This document shows positions 45,201-54,809 of a stretch of 64,000 nt of DNA, piece by piece (positions within the stretch are counted from its first letter, which is position 1; each line of letters starts with the position of its first letter). Origin of the DNA: Parafrankia elaeagni (lineage in GTDB: Bacteria > Actinomycetota > Actinomycetes > Frankiales > Frankiaceae); assembly GCF_000374165.1 (NCBI RefSeq), contig NZ_KB893722.1, forward strand, positions 44,006 to 108,005, in the 5' to 3' direction. Position numbers and translations under genes: made by a program. The notes beneath the pieces are model-generated. The model worked only from the letters and a program-made list of their open reading frames with translations, had not been told where the DNA came from and did no database searches.

Positions 45201-46841
45201 TCAGGCGCGCAGGAGCCGGCCCGGGGCGACGCCCGCGACCTCCGCACCGGCACGGCGGGTCGCCACGCCGTTCACCCACACGTGCTCGACCCCGATGCTG
45301 CGCACCACGAGCCGGTCCGCGCCGCCCGGCTGGTCGTGTACCCGCTCGACCGGGGCGGCACCGACCGTCTCCGGGTCGAAGGCAACCAGGTCTGCGTGGA
45401 ACCCGGGCCGCACGAGCCCGCGGTCGGCGACCCGGAACGCCTGGTGCGGGTGCCCGGTCAGCCGCCAGACGGCGTCCTCCAGCGTCAGCGCCTTACGCTC
45501 GCGCACCCAGTGGCCGAGCAGGTGGGTCGAATAGCAGGCGTCGCAGAGCTGACTGGCGTGCGCGCCCGCGTCCGAGAGCCCCAGCAGCGTGCGCCGGTCG
45601 GCGAGCAGCTCACCGATCTCCGCGTCGCCGTCGTTCTCCAGCACCACCCGGAAGCGGGTCGTGGCGGTGTCGGAGAGCGCCAGGTCGAGCATCAGGTCGA
45701 ACGGGGTGGTCCCCCGCCGGCGGGCCAGCTCGTCGAGCGGAACACCGACGGCGTCCTGGTGGGCGCCCGTCTCCTCGACATCGATCTTGTGCCACCGGTG
45801 CTCCCAGGCCGTGAGGGTGGCCGGCCGGGCCCGGTCGCGCCAGGACGCGTCCTGGTAGAGGGCCGGGCGCTCCTCCCGCGGGATCGCGAGCGCTTCCTTC
45901 CACTCGTCGATCTGGGCGAGCGGGACGGGGTCGGCCATGGTGATCTGCATGACGATCGGCCGGCACGCGATCTGCGGGTACACCTCGCCCGGCAGCGCCG
46001 CCCCGCGCGCGACAGTCCGCAGCGCGGCGCCCGGCTTCTCCGACCGGGTGACCAGCGCCGTCCACGTCACCGGTATGCCGTGGCGCACCGCCAGGTCGGA
46101 GAACTGGTCGACGAACAGCCCGGGCCCGATCGAGACCTGCAGGACCCCGCGGCCGGCCTCGCCGAGGACCGAGGCGAGCGAGTCGATCTCGTCGATCTCG
46201 GCGAACCGGCTCGGCACGGGACGCCCGTAGGCCCCCTGGTGGGCGGGCTGCCGCGAGGTCGAGAAGCCGATCGCACCCGCGTCCAGCGCCTCGCGCAGCA
46301 GCCCGCGCATCGTGTCGAGCTCGTCCGCCGTCGCCGGGCGCTCCTCGCCGCCGACCGCGAACAGCCGCAGCGGGGAGTGGCCGATGAAGGCGCCGACATT
46401 GAGCCGCTTGGGGCGTGCGTCCAGGGCCGCGAGGTACTCGGGGAACGAATGGAAGCACCAGTCGATGCCGGCGTCGAGCGCATCCCTGGACATCCCCTCG
46501 ACGTTCTCGAGGAGGCGCACGATGAGGTCGCGGTGCTCCGGCCGGGTCGGGGCGACACCGAAGCCGCAGTTGCCCATGATCACGCTGGTCACGCCATGCC
46601 AGCTGGACGGGGTGAGGTCGCCGTCCCAGAGAATCTGGGCGTCGTAGTGCGTGTGGACGTCGATGAAACCCGGGGCGAGCACCAGGCCGTCGAGGTCGAC
46701 GACCTCGGTGCCCGCCGCCGGGACGAGCTCACCCGGCTCGGCGACGGCGGCCACCCGGCCCTCGGCCACGGCGACCTCCGCCGGCCGGGCGGGCGCGCCG
46801 GTCCCGTCGATCAGCGTGGCGTGACGCAACAGCAGATCCAT
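45201..46841 (-). CDS. N-acyl-D-amino-acid deacylase family amidohydrolase
   Basis: ATG 46841 (MDLLLRHATLIDGTGAPARP) gives 546 residues; an upstream in-frame ATG at 46877 lacks support. It has VLAPGFIDVHTHYDAQILWD, SWHGVTSVIMGNCGFG, IGFSTSRQPAHQ and LLGLSDAGAHASQLCDA, the marks of the D-aminoacylase branch. It is similar in layout to 32684-34387 but differs enough to suggest another substrate. A palindromic box lies 43 bp upstream and a terminator follows, so it is a single-gene unit. Confidence 0.9.
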   Translation of the reverse strand: MDLLLRHATLIDGTGAPARPAEVAVAEGRVAAVAEPGELVPAAGTEVVDLDGLVLAPGFIDVHTHYDAQILWDGDLTPSSWHGVTSVIMGNCGFGVAPTRPEHRDLIVRLLENVEGMSRDALDAGIDWCFHSFPEYLAALDARPKRLNVGAFIGHSPLRLFAVGGEERPATADELDTMRGLLREALDAGAIGFSTSRQPAHQGAYGRPVPSRFAEIDEIDSLASVLGEAGRGVLQVSIGPGLFVDQFSDLAVRHGIPVTWTALVTRSEKPGAALRTVARGAALPGEVYPQIACRPIVMQITMADPVPLAQIDEWKEALAIPREERPALYQDASWRDRARPATLTAWEHRWHKIDVEETGAHQDAVGVPLDELARRRGTTPFDLMLDLALSDTATTRFRVVLENDGDAEIGELLADRRTLLGLSDAGAHASQLCDACYSTHLLGHWVRERKALTLEDAVWRLTGHPHQAFRVADRGLVRPGFHADLVAFDPETVGAAPVERVHDQPGGADRLVVRSIGVEHVWVNGVATRRAGAEVAGVAPGRLLRA

Positions 46842-46883
46842 CAGGACTCCGATCAGTGACCCACACCGTAGGGGCACAATTTT

Positions 46884-46897
46884 AGCAAGCGCTCACT
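46884..46897. promoter_or_regulatory. TetR-type box 9 (AGCAAGCGCTCACT)
   Basis: A palindrome with an exact AAGCGCT-type centre, 43 bp before the deacylase start; CACTTATC follows it. Confidence 0.65.
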
Positions 46898-47191
46898 CAC
46901 TTATCTCGGGATCCGCCCGTCCACCAGCTCTGGCCGACTCGCCGGCGGAGACCCCTGCCCAGCCCTGCCTCGTGGCTTACGGCGACGGCGACCCTCCGCC
47001 TGCGGCCACCTCCGCCGGCGGCGGACCGTCGGCCTGACAGGCGCGCGAACTCCGCCCAGCAGCGACGGTAGCTCAGCGACTGCTCACCTCACAAGATTCG
47101 GCGCCTGGCGCGGGCGCGCGAGAAGATGGCGCTCCCACAGGCGCTCTGTGGTCGCCCGGTGGACGTCCTGCGAGCAGCCCGAACAGCACAG

Positions 47192-47205
47192 AGTGTTTGC
47201 TCACT
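47192..47205. promoter_or_regulatory. TetR-type box 10 (AGTGTTTGCTCACT)
   Basis: The box sits inside a larger inverted repeat, ACAGAGTG and CACTCTGT, separated by 6 bp (47188-47209), 66 bp before the SDR start. It has the longest exact arms of the set. Confidence 0.7.
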
Positions 47206-47270
47206 CTGTTAGCATGACCAGCGCCCGTCTCGGCCACGCCGGCTCGGAGCGTTCAAGCCTCGGAGGACTC

Positions 47271-48086
47271 GTGGGATCACTGGATGGCCGCGTAGCAATC
47301 ATCACCGGTGCGAGCCGGGGGATCGGAGCGAACATCGCGCGCAGGCTCGCGGCCGAGGGCGCGGCGGTCGCCCTGGTCGCCAGAACCCTGGAGCCGGACA
47401 CCTCCCCGCTGCCCGGCTCGATCTCCGAGATGGTGCGGCGCATCCAGGCGGACGGCGGCCGGGCGGCAGCCGTCCAGGCGGACATCACCGTGCCCCAGGA
47501 TGTCGAGACCATCGTCGAACGCGCCGAGGCGTTGTTCGGGCCGGTCGACACCCTGGTCAACAACGCGGGCGTCAACTTCTACGGGCCGGCACTGGAGATC
47601 ACCCCGAAACGCTACGGGCTGATGTTCCAGATGATGGTCCACGCCCCGTTCCGACTGTGCCAGCTGGCCGTTCCGGGGATGGTCGAGCACGGCCGCGGCT
47701 GGATCGTGAACATCACGTCCAAACAGGCCCGTCACCCCATCGGCCCGCCGTACCCGGACTGGGCCAGCGACGGCTGCACCCCGTACGGCATGTGCAAGAG
47801 CGCCCTGGACCGCCTCACCACCGGCCTCGCGGCCGAGCTCGAGGGCACCGGCGTCGGCGTCAACTCCCTCGGCACCTCCGGCCTGGTGATGACCCCGGGC
47901 GTCGCCGTGGTCTCCCCGCACACCCCGGACAACGCACCGGTCGAGCCGGACAGCGCCATGGCCGACGCCACGCTGGCGCTCTGCGCCACCCCCCCGGGAT
48001 CCGTCACCGGCCGCATCACCTACAGCATGGATCTGCTCGGCCAGCCGTTCCCCGACGGCCCCTGGGCACTCTCCGCCACCTTCTGA
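47271..48086 (+). CDS. short-chain dehydrogenase/reductase
   Basis: GTG 47271 follows CGGAGG and gives 271 residues. LDGRVAIITGASRGIG is the cofactor site, VNNAGVN the NNAG motif, and YGMCKSALDRL carries the catalytic Tyr and Lys. The serine is probably in NITSKQARHP. A segment with PPYPDWASDG between the serine and the tyrosine is longer than usual. It differs from the SDR at 35627-36514. It is transcribed alone, with box 10 in its promoter. Confidence 0.9.
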   Translation: MGSLDGRVAIITGASRGIGANIARRLAAEGAAVALVARTLEPDTSPLPGSISEMVRRIQADGGRAAAVQADITVPQDVETIVERAEALFGPVDTLVNNAGVNFYGPALEITPKRYGLMFQMMVHAPFRLCQLAVPGMVEHGRGWIVNITSKQARHPIGPPYPDWASDGCTPYGMCKSALDRLTTGLAAELEGTGVGVNSLGTSGLVMTPGVAVVSPHTPDNAPVEPDSAMADATLALCATPPGSVTGRITYSMDLLGQPFPDGPWALSATF

Positions 48087-48190
48087 CCTGACCTGAACCT
48101 GACCCCGGCCCGACCGGCCCGACCGGCCCGGCCTCCGGTCTCCCGGTCGACAGCCACCCGCGCCCATGATTACGTTAATTTCGATAGAGA

Positions 48191-48204
48191 AGTAAGTACT
48201 CACC
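48191..48204. promoter_or_regulatory. TetR-type box 11 (AGTAAGTACTCACC)
   Basis: A palindrome around GTAC in an AT-rich stretch (TTAATTTCGATAGAGA precedes it), 111 bp before the aldehyde dehydrogenase start. Confidence 0.6.
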
Positions 48205-48257
48205 TATTCTTGATCACCCCGGACCAACACCCGGAGCTGGGAAGATCTTGCTCTGCT

Positions 48258-48271
48258 AGCGAGCGCTCGCT
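48258..48271. promoter_or_regulatory. TetR-type box 12 (AGCGAGCGCTCGCT), perfect palindrome
   Basis: All seven base pairs are symmetric. It lies 44 bp before the start of the ALDH-EthD-ALDH-P450 operon. Boxes 11 and 12 are 67 bp apart centre to centre. Confidence 0.7.
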
Positions 48272-48314
48272 CCCGATGCTAAAGTCCGCCGGAGAACGAC
48301 CCAGGGAGACGACG

Positions 48315-49793
48315 ATGAGCGATCAGCTGATGTACCGGCGGACGTTCTACATCGACGGCACGTGGGCCAAACCGAGCGCCAGCGAGCCCTCCACGGTCAT
48401 CTCGCCCTCGACGGAGGAACCCGTCGGCGAGGTCCCGTTCGCCACCGCCGAGGACATGGACCGCGCGGTGGCCGCGGCCCGCGCCGCTTTCGACCACGGC
48501 CCGTGGCCGCGGCTGAGCCCCGCCGAACGTGCCGACGCGCTCGACCGGCTCGCCGTCGCGCTGCGCAAGCACGAGGACGACATCGCCCGGGTCACGGTCG
48601 ACGAGATGGGCTGCGCCGTCAGCCAGTCGAAGCAGGCCCAGACAGGTCTCGTCGCCCCCGTCTTCGAGTACTACGCCGAGCTGATCCGCACCTACGAGTT
48701 CGAGCGGCTCGTCCGGGCCGGCGCCCGCGGCGGTCTGGTGACCTCCGAGCCGGTCGGGGTCGTGGCCGCGATCGTGCCGTGGAACGCCCCGGTGACCCTG
48801 TCCGCGTGGAAGGTCGCACCGGCGCTGGCCGCCGGGTGCACCGTCGTGGTCAAGCCGCCGGTCGAGGCCCCGCTGAGCAACTACCTCCTCGCCGAGGCGG
48901 CCATCGAGGCCGGCATCCCGGCGGGCGTGGTGAACGTCCTGCCCGGCGGCCGCGAGGCCGGGGAGCATCTCGTGACGCATCCGGGCGTCGACAAGATCGC
49001 CTTCACCGGCTCGACCGCCGCCGGAAAGCGGATCATGTCCCTGTGCGGGGAGCAGGTGAAGCGCGTCTCCCTCGAGCTCGGCGGGAAGTCGGCCGCGGTC
49101 ATCCTCGACGACGCCGACCTGGCGGTCGCCGTCGCGGCGGTGGTGAAGGGCGGCATGCACCTGTCCGGCCAGGTCTGCGGCGCGCACACCCGGGTGCTGG
49201 TGGCGCGCTCGCGCTACCGGGAGGCGCTGGAGATCGCCGGCCCGACGGCGGACGCGGTGCCGGTCGGTGACCCGCACGACCCGTCGATCGTGGTGGGGCC
49301 GCTGGTCGCCGAGCGGCAGCGAACCCGGGTCGAGGGCTACATCCAGGGCGCCGTCTCGGACGGCGCGCGGGTTGTCGCCGGCGGCGGGCGGCCGGCCCAC
49401 CTGCCGAAGGGCTGGTACGTGGCACCGACCGTCCTCGCCGACGTCGACAACGGCATGCGGGTCGCGCAGGAGGAGATCTTCGGCCCGGTCCTGAGCTTCA
49501 TCCCCTACGACGACACCGAGGACGCCGAGGACGCCGTCCGGATCGCCAACGACTCCCAGTACGGCCTGTCCGGCGGCGTGTGGACCACGGACCCGTCCCG
49601 CGGGCTCGCCGTCGCGAAACGGCTCCGCACCGGGTCCGTCGCGATCAACGGCGCCTACCCGCCCTTCCCCCTGGTGCCGTTCGGCGGGTTCAGGCAGTCC
49701 GGGCTCGGCCGGGAGCTCGGTCCCGAAGGGCTGCGGAGCTTCCTGGAGACCCGCAGCATCGGGCTGCCCCCCGCCCTGCTGCCCGACGCCTGA
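48315..49793 (+). CDS. aldehyde dehydrogenase
   Basis: ATG 48315 after CAGGGAG gives 492 residues. It has the NAD-dependent ALDH set: IVPWNAPVTLSAWKVAPALA, the FTGSTAAGKRI loop, the general-base glutamate in LELGGKSAAV, catalytic cysteine C288 (SGQVCGAHTR) and EEIFGPVLSFIPYD. It oxidises a pathway aldehyde to the acid. First gene of a four-gene plus-strand operon ending with a P450. Confidence 0.92.
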   Translation: MSDQLMYRRTFYIDGTWAKPSASEPSTVISPSTEEPVGEVPFATAEDMDRAVAAARAAFDHGPWPRLSPAERADALDRLAVALRKHEDDIARVTVDEMGCAVSQSKQAQTGLVAPVFEYYAELIRTYEFERLVRAGARGGLVTSEPVGVVAAIVPWNAPVTLSAWKVAPALAAGCTVVVKPPVEAPLSNYLLAEAAIEAGIPAGVVNVLPGGREAGEHLVTHPGVDKIAFTGSTAAGKRIMSLCGEQVKRVSLELGGKSAAVILDDADLAVAVAAVVKGGMHLSGQVCGAHTRVLVARSRYREALEIAGPTADAVPVGDPHDPSIVVGPLVAERQRTRVEGYIQGAVSDGARVVAGGGRPAHLPKGWYVAPTVLADVDNGMRVAQEEIFGPVLSFIPYDDTEDAEDAVRIANDSQYGLSGGVWTTDPSRGLAVAKRLRTGSVAINGAYPPFPLVPFGGFRQSGLGRELGPEGLRSFLETRSIGLPPALLPDA

Positions 49794-49964
49794 CCAGGAC
49801 TGCCAGGACTGCCAGGACGACCGAGACCGACCGAGACCGACCGAGACCGCCCGCGCTTCCGCGCCGACGACCCCCCGCAGCCACGTCGATCGGGATTCCC
49901 CACGGGCCAGGCCCGCACAGGACGGGGCCTCCCGGCCCGCCACACCGCCCATCCGGAGGTGGCC

Positions 49965-50297
49965 ATGCCCCGCGGTGTCCTCATCGCACAGTCGAGCCCC
50001 GTCAGCGCGGAGCTCGAGGAGGAGTACAACCGGTGGTACGACGAGGACCACATCCCGGGCATTCTCCAGGTGCCAGGGTTCCTCGCCGCCCGTCGCTATC
50101 ACGTCCGCGAGGCGGGCCACCTTCAGGTGCCCCCGGGGTCGTTCCGGTATCTCACCGTCTACGAGATCGAGACCGACGACGTGGACGCGATGCTCCGCGA
50201 GCTGAGGGCGCGTTCCGCCGACGGCCGGGTCCCACGCAGCAGGACGGTGGCGATGCAGCCACCGCCGACTCTCACCTTCTACGAGCTGCGCGGGTAG
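49965..50297 (+). CDS. small EthD/DUF4286-like ferredoxin-fold protein
   Basis: ATG 49965 is five bases after GGAGG, better than the GTG at 49959 that overlaps the ribosome site. The product is 110 residues. EEEYNRWYDEDHIPGILQVPGF and YLTVYEIE are typical of small dimeric alpha/beta-barrel proteins related to EthD. Such proteins accompany P450s and ring-degrading enzymes. It lies between the two aldehyde dehydrogenase genes, 21 bp before the second. Confidence 0.85.
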   Translation: MPRGVLIAQSSPVSAELEEEYNRWYDEDHIPGILQVPGFLAARRYHVREAGHLQVPPGSFRYLTVYEIETDDVDAMLRELRARSADGRVPRSRTVAMQPPPTLTFYELRG

Positions 50298-50317
50298 CCG
50301 CGCGGGCAGGAGTTCCG

Positions 50318-51829
50318 ATGACGACAGGCGCCGTCCTGCCTGAATCGCCGGTGCTTCCCTTTCTGGAGGCGGGCCCGAAGAAGCTGCTGATCGGCGGCGC
50401 CTGGGTCGACGCGGTCAGCGGGAGGACGTTCCCCAGCATCAACCCGTCCACCGGCCGGGTGATCGCCGAGCTGGCCGAGGGCGGAGCCGAGGACGCCGAC
50501 CTCGCGGTGGCCGCCGCCCGCGCCGCGTTCGAGACCGGCCCGTGGCGGGCGATGAAGCCGGGGCAGCGCCAGGACCTGCTGTGGGCGTGCGCCGAGAAGC
50601 TCCAGGAGCACTACGAGGAGCTCCGCCTCCTCGAGGCGCTGGACATGGGCCTGCCGATCGGCAGGCAGCGGCCGGGTCACACGCGCGTGTCGTGGGAGGC
50701 CAGCGTGCTGCGCTACTTCGCCGGCTGGGCCACGAAGATCCACGGCGAGACCATCCCGAACTCGCTCCCCGGCTCCTTCTTCACCTACACGCTGCGGGAA
50801 CCGGTCGGCGTGGTGGCGGCGATCGTGCCGTGGAACCGGCCGGTCAGCAACGCCGTCTGGAAGATCGCACCGGTGCTGGCCACCGGCTGCACCATGGTGC
50901 TCAAGCCCGCCGAGGAGGCCGGCCTCGCCGCCGTCCGGATCGGTGAGCTGCTGCTGGAGGCCGGGGTGCCGGCCGGCGTCGTGAACATCGTGACCGGGTT
51001 CGGCGAGACCGTGGGCGCGGCGCTCACCGAGCACGCGGGCGTCGACAAGGTCGCCTTCACCGGTTCGACCGCCGTCGGCCAGCACATCGTCCGGGCGTCC
51101 GCCGGCAACCTCAAGCGGCTCACGCTGGAACTCGGCGGCAAGTCACCGGACGTCGTCTTCGCCGACGCCGACCTCGCGAAGGCGATCCCCGGCGCGGCGA
51201 TGGCCGTGTTCTCGAACTCGGGCCAGATCTGCTGCGCCGGCACCCGCATCTACGTGGAGCGCCCGATCTACGACGAGTTCGCCGACGGAGTCGCGGCCTT
51301 CGCGCGGAACCTGCGGGTCGGGCGGAGCCTGGAACCGGGGACGAAGATCGGCCCGGTAGTGTCGGCCGAGCAGCTCGACCGCGTCACGGGCTACCTCGAC
51401 CTGGGCCGCGACGAGGGCGCCCGGGTCATCGCCGGCGGCAGCCGGCTGACGGACGACGGCCTCGCCGACGGCTACTTCGTCGCGCCCACCGTCTTCACCG
51501 ACGTCGAGGACGGGATGCGGATCGCCCGCGAGGAGATCTTCGGCCCGGTGGCATGCCTGCTGCCGTTCGACTCCGACGACGAGGTGGCCGCCCGGGCGAA
51601 CGACACCCCGTTCGGCCTCTCCGGCGGAATGTGGACCCGCGACGTCGGCCGGGCGCACCGGCTGGCCGCCGAGATGCGGGTCGGCACCGTGTGGGTGAAC
51701 ACCTTCCTGCAGCTGGACCCGGCGGTGCCGTTCGGCGGCCACAAGGCGAGCGGCTGGGGCAGCGAGATGGGCCAGCAGTCACTCCAGGGCTATCTCAACG
51801 TCAAGTCCGTCTGGATCAACACGGACTGA
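50318..51829 (+). CDS. aldehyde dehydrogenase
   Basis: ATG 50318 after GCAGGAG gives 503 residues. IVPWNRPVSNAVWKIAPVLA, FTGSTAVGQHI, LELGGKSPDVVF, catalytic cysteine C305 (GQICCAGTR) and EEIFGPVACLLPFD are present. KASGWGSEMGQQSLQGYL at the end is close to betaine/phenylacetaldehyde-type ALDHs. It differs from its neighbour at 48315, so the two probably act on different aldehydes. Confidence 0.92.
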   Translation: MTTGAVLPESPVLPFLEAGPKKLLIGGAWVDAVSGRTFPSINPSTGRVIAELAEGGAEDADLAVAAARAAFETGPWRAMKPGQRQDLLWACAEKLQEHYEELRLLEALDMGLPIGRQRPGHTRVSWEASVLRYFAGWATKIHGETIPNSLPGSFFTYTLREPVGVVAAIVPWNRPVSNAVWKIAPVLATGCTMVLKPAEEAGLAAVRIGELLLEAGVPAGVVNIVTGFGETVGAALTEHAGVDKVAFTGSTAVGQHIVRASAGNLKRLTLELGGKSPDVVFADADLAKAIPGAAMAVFSNSGQICCAGTRIYVERPIYDEFADGVAAFARNLRVGRSLEPGTKIGPVVSAEQLDRVTGYLDLGRDEGARVIAGGSRLTDDGLADGYFVAPTVFTDVEDGMRIAREEIFGPVACLLPFDSDDEVAARANDTPFGLSGGMWTRDVGRAHRLAAEMRVGTVWVNTFLQLDPAVPFGGHKASGWGSEMGQQSLQGYLNVKSVWINTD

Positions 51830-51899
51830 GCGACTGACCGACCGCCGTCTCTCCCCTCCCCGGCCGAATCGGGCGCTGCCCTCCCTTTCAGGAGCGACC

Positions 51900-53222
51900 A
51901 TGGACACGAACTTATCCACCTCGAACGGGTCACCCACGTCACCCACGTCACCCACGTCGAACGGGTCAACGACGTCGAGCGCGTCGAGCGCGTCGCCAGC
52001 CGCGATGCCCGACGCCTGGCTTCTCCGCGAGTTCGACCACGTCTCGCCGCAGCTGGCTCCCGTGCTGCACGAATCCCTGGCCCGGATGCGGTCGCTGTGC
52101 CCGGTGGCCCACAGCGACCTGCACGGCGGATTCTGGGTCATCACGAAATACGAGGACGTGTTGAAGGTCGCCCAGGACTGGGCGACCTTCACCTCGACCG
52201 ACGGTCTGAACATCCCGCCGAGCCGGACGCATGTCCGCAACATTCCGGTCGAGGTCGACCCGCCCGAGCAGCGCGCCTACAAGAAACTGATCAACGCCCA
52301 CTTCACACCGCAGATGATCGCCCCGTGGGAGGATGCCACCCGGGCGCTGGTCTCCCGCCTCATCGATGATTTCATCGAGAGCGGGCGCTGCGAGTTCATG
52401 GACGACTTCGCCCGGCCGCTGCCGAGCCTGACGTTCTTCGAGTTCGGGCTCGGGGCCCCTCCGGAGGACCTCGACGAGGTGTCCCGGCTGGCCTCGACAT
52501 CGTCGATTCCCAACGACCCCGACGCCGCGGCGTCCTGGGCGGGCCTCGCCGCGTGGATCACCGCCCTCGTCGAGCGCCGGCGCGGCGAGCCACCGCGCGG
52601 CGACGTCGTCGACGCCGTCCTGACGGCCGAGTTCGACGGCCGGCCGCTGGCCCAGCAGGAGATCATCGGCATCGTCCAGCTCCTCGTTCTCGGTGGCCTG
52701 GAGACCACCGCGGGGGCGCTGGGCCTGATGATGCACCGGTTCTGCCTCTCCCCCGAGATCCCGGCGCGGCTGCGCGCCCAGCCGGACCTGATCCCGAAGG
52801 CGGTCGAGGAACTGCTGCGGCTCGACGGGCCGTTCGTCGCCATCGCCCGCACGGCCACCCGGGACGTCGAGCTCGGCGGCCAGCAGATCAGGAAGGGCGA
52901 CAAGGTTCTCCTCTACTGGGCCTCAGCCGGCTACGACGAGGACGAGTTCCCCTCCCCCGAGGCCTTCGACCTCGACCGGGCCACGAACCGTCATCTGGCC
53001 TTCGGCGCCGGCCCACACCGCTGCATCGGCTCCAACCTCGCCCGGCAGAACCTCCGGATCGCCCTGGAGGAACTGCTCCGCCGACTCCACGACCTCCGCG
53101 TCGCGGACGGCGCCGAGATCCACTTCCACAACACCCTCACCCGCGCCCCGAACTCCCTGCCCATCGCCTTCACCCCCGGCCGCCGCGAGGCGGGCGCCAG
53201 CCCGCTGGCAGTCCAGCCGTAG
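51900..53222 (+). CDS. cytochrome P450
   Basis: The product is 440 residues from ATG 51900. The first ~30 residues are a Ser/Thr-rich lead encoded by ACGTCACCC-type repeats. The oxygen-binding helix is LGGLETTAG, the ExxR motif is in KAVEELLRLDGP, and the heme ligand is C375 in FGAGPHRCIGSNLAR. It is a soluble bacterial class I P450 needing a ferredoxin that is not encoded nearby. Last gene of the ALDH-EthD-ALDH-P450 operon; it probably hydroxylates the pathway substrate or a side chain. Confidence 0.94.
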   Translation: MDTNLSTSNGSPTSPTSPTSNGSTTSSASSASPAAMPDAWLLREFDHVSPQLAPVLHESLARMRSLCPVAHSDLHGGFWVITKYEDVLKVAQDWATFTSTDGLNIPPSRTHVRNIPVEVDPPEQRAYKKLINAHFTPQMIAPWEDATRALVSRLIDDFIESGRCEFMDDFARPLPSLTFFEFGLGAPPEDLDEVSRLASTSSIPNDPDAAASWAGLAAWITALVERRRGEPPRGDVVDAVLTAEFDGRPLAQQEIIGIVQLLVLGGLETTAGALGLMMHRFCLSPEIPARLRAQPDLIPKAVEELLRLDGPFVAIARTATRDVELGGQQIRKGDKVLLYWASAGYDEDEFPSPEAFDLDRATNRHLAFGAGPHRCIGSNLARQNLRIALEELLRRLHDLRVADGAEIHFHNTLTRAPNSLPIAFTPGRREAGASPLAVQP

Positions 53223-53256
53223 GCGCGGCGCTCCAGGAGTCGGAACGCCTGACGCC

Positions 53257-53535
53257 TACCCGGAGCCTGGCTCCCGCGGGTCGGGCACGCCGATCGGATT
53301 CGGCCACCGCAGGAGAGCCGCGGCGCCCCTGGCGACAGGGGCCAGCAGCGCGACGCACCGTTCGACCTCGTCGGGGCCGAGCGGCTCCCAGACCGAGGCG
53401 GCGGTGCGGTCCGTCGTCCCCTCGATCGCGTGCAGGGCGGACCAGGACGCCTCCGTCGGCCGGCCGGTGTCGTCGAGCCAGCTGCGGGCTCGCAGCCGGC
53501 CGGTTGCGTCGGCCCACGCGGCGTCGGACCCGGGT
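53257..53535 (-). pseudogene. C-terminal remnant of an SCO6745-family protein
   Basis: The minus strand is open for about 92 codons ending at TAG 53257, with an in-frame stop just upstream at 53536-53538 and no start. It reads AWADATGRLRARSWLDDTGR, then an SALHAIEGTTDRTAASVWEP segment and ends WPNPIGVPDPREPGSG. This matches the C-terminus of the actinobacterial SCO6745 (MarR-like helix-turn-helix) family, usually about 270 residues. The 5' two thirds are missing or too decayed to see. It follows the P450 gene on the opposite strand. Confidence 0.6.
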
Positions 53536-53957
53536 CAACCAGCCGCCTGCGCGCCGCCACCACCCACCGCTGGACGTCCGCTACGTCGAGATCCCCTCAT
53601 GCGGACCGGGCTGGAACAGGTCACTGCCCACCTCTTCCCACTCCTCTGGCCGTCTCCAGCGACCTGTCAGGAGTTGCGCGCGCCGGCCGCCGACATTCTT
53701 CCCGGCTGCGAAAAACGTACGACAGGAAGGCCACGGCAGTTTCCGGCCGCTACGACGGTCGAGTAGCCCGGATTGGAGCCAACCACGAAAAGGGAGGGAT
53801 GGTTTTCGTTTTCCCGCCCGGCTCCCTCACCTGGCCCAACTCCACCTTCGGGCCGAAAGACCGATCCAGAAACACGCCCTGCGTTGACTCCAGGCGCTCA
53901 TCAACCTAGCTTCGACCGCAAATTCGGCGACACTCGCCGATGCATCGGAGGAAATAC
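53536..53957. other. intergenic stretch without a recognisable gene
   Basis: GC is lower than in the neighbours. I see no homologous fragment on either strand. The last part holds the promoter and the GGAGGAA ribosome site of the secreted hydrolase. Confidence 0.55.
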
Positions 53958-54809
53958 ATGAGACCTTTTGTTCGGCGCACCTGCGTTGTGGTGACCAGCC
54001 TGGCACTCGCGCTCGCGGGAGTGTTCGTCGCCGTTCCCGCGGTGAACGCCCAGGTGTCGGCCGGGAGTGGGACCGGGCCGTATCCCGCGATGTACGAGAC
54101 CGACCTCCGGTTATCCAACCACACCGTCTACCGACCGCGCACCCTGCCCACCAACACGACCCTGCCGATCGTCGTCTGGGGCAACGGCGCCTGCCGGGCG
54201 GACGGGACCTGGTTCGATGACTTCCTGCTGGAAATCGCGTCACATGGATTCCTGGTCATCGCCAACGGCCGCCCTGGCGGCACCGGCCAGACCCAGGCAT
54301 CCTGGCTGACCGACAGCATCGACTGGGCCATCCGGGAGAACAGCCGGCTCTTCAGCAAATACCGCGGGAAACTCAACACCACGAAGATCGCGGCGATGGG
54401 GCAGTCCTGCGGCGGGCTCGAGGCCATCGAGGTCAGCGCCGATCCGCGGATCACCACCAGCGTGATCTGGAACAGCGGCCTGTTCGGGACGGGTCCCAAG
54501 CCCGGGCTGCGTGAGCTGCACGCACCCGTCGCCTACATCACCGGCGGGGAGAGCGACATCGCCCACGCCAACGCGCTCGACGACTGGAGCAAGCTGCCGT
54601 CGACCCTGCCCGCCTTCCTGGGCAGCCTCGACGTCGGCCACTTCGGCACCTACGGCCAGACCAACGGCGGCGAGTTCGCCCAGGTCGGCAAGGACTGGCT
54701 GAAGTGGCAGCTCAGGGGCGACCAGACGGCGGGGCAGCGCTTCACCGGCCCGTCCTGCGGCCTGTGCACCGATCCCGACTGGGAGGTCCAGCAGCGCAAC
54801 CTCGGCTGA
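53958..54809 (+). CDS. secreted alpha/beta hydrolase
   Basis: ATG 53958 is five bases after GGAGGAA and gives 283 residues. A signal peptide is clear: basic MRPFVRRT, a hydrophobic run of about 18 residues, and a likely cut after VNAQ or AVNA near residue 35. The mature part has LPIVVWGNGACRADGTWFDD and a nucleophile elbow MGQSCGGLEA (Gly-X-Ser-X-Gly), with a histidine in DVGHFGTYG. It is an exported esterase or polymer hydrolase, perhaps cutinase-like in use, with four cysteines that could form disulfides. Confidence 0.87.
   Translation: MRPFVRRTCVVVTSLALALAGVFVAVPAVNAQVSAGSGTGPYPAMYETDLRLSNHTVYRPRTLPTNTTLPIVVWGNGACRADGTWFDDFLLEIASHGFLVIANGRPGGTGQTQASWLTDSIDWAIRENSRLFSKYRGKLNTTKIAAMGQSCGGLEAIEVSADPRITTSVIWNSGLFGTGPKPGLRELHAPVAYITGGESDIAHANALDDWSKLPSTLPAFLGSLDVGHFGTYGQTNGGEFAQVGKDWLKWQLRGDQTAGQRFTGPSCGLCTDPDWEVQQRNLG

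Larger units (their letters stand above)
46842..47270. other. 429-bp divergent regulatory region
   Basis: No gene is supported. It lies between a minus-strand deacylase and a plus-strand SDR and contains box 9 (46884-46897) near the first and box 10 (47192-47205) near the second. Confidence 0.7.
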
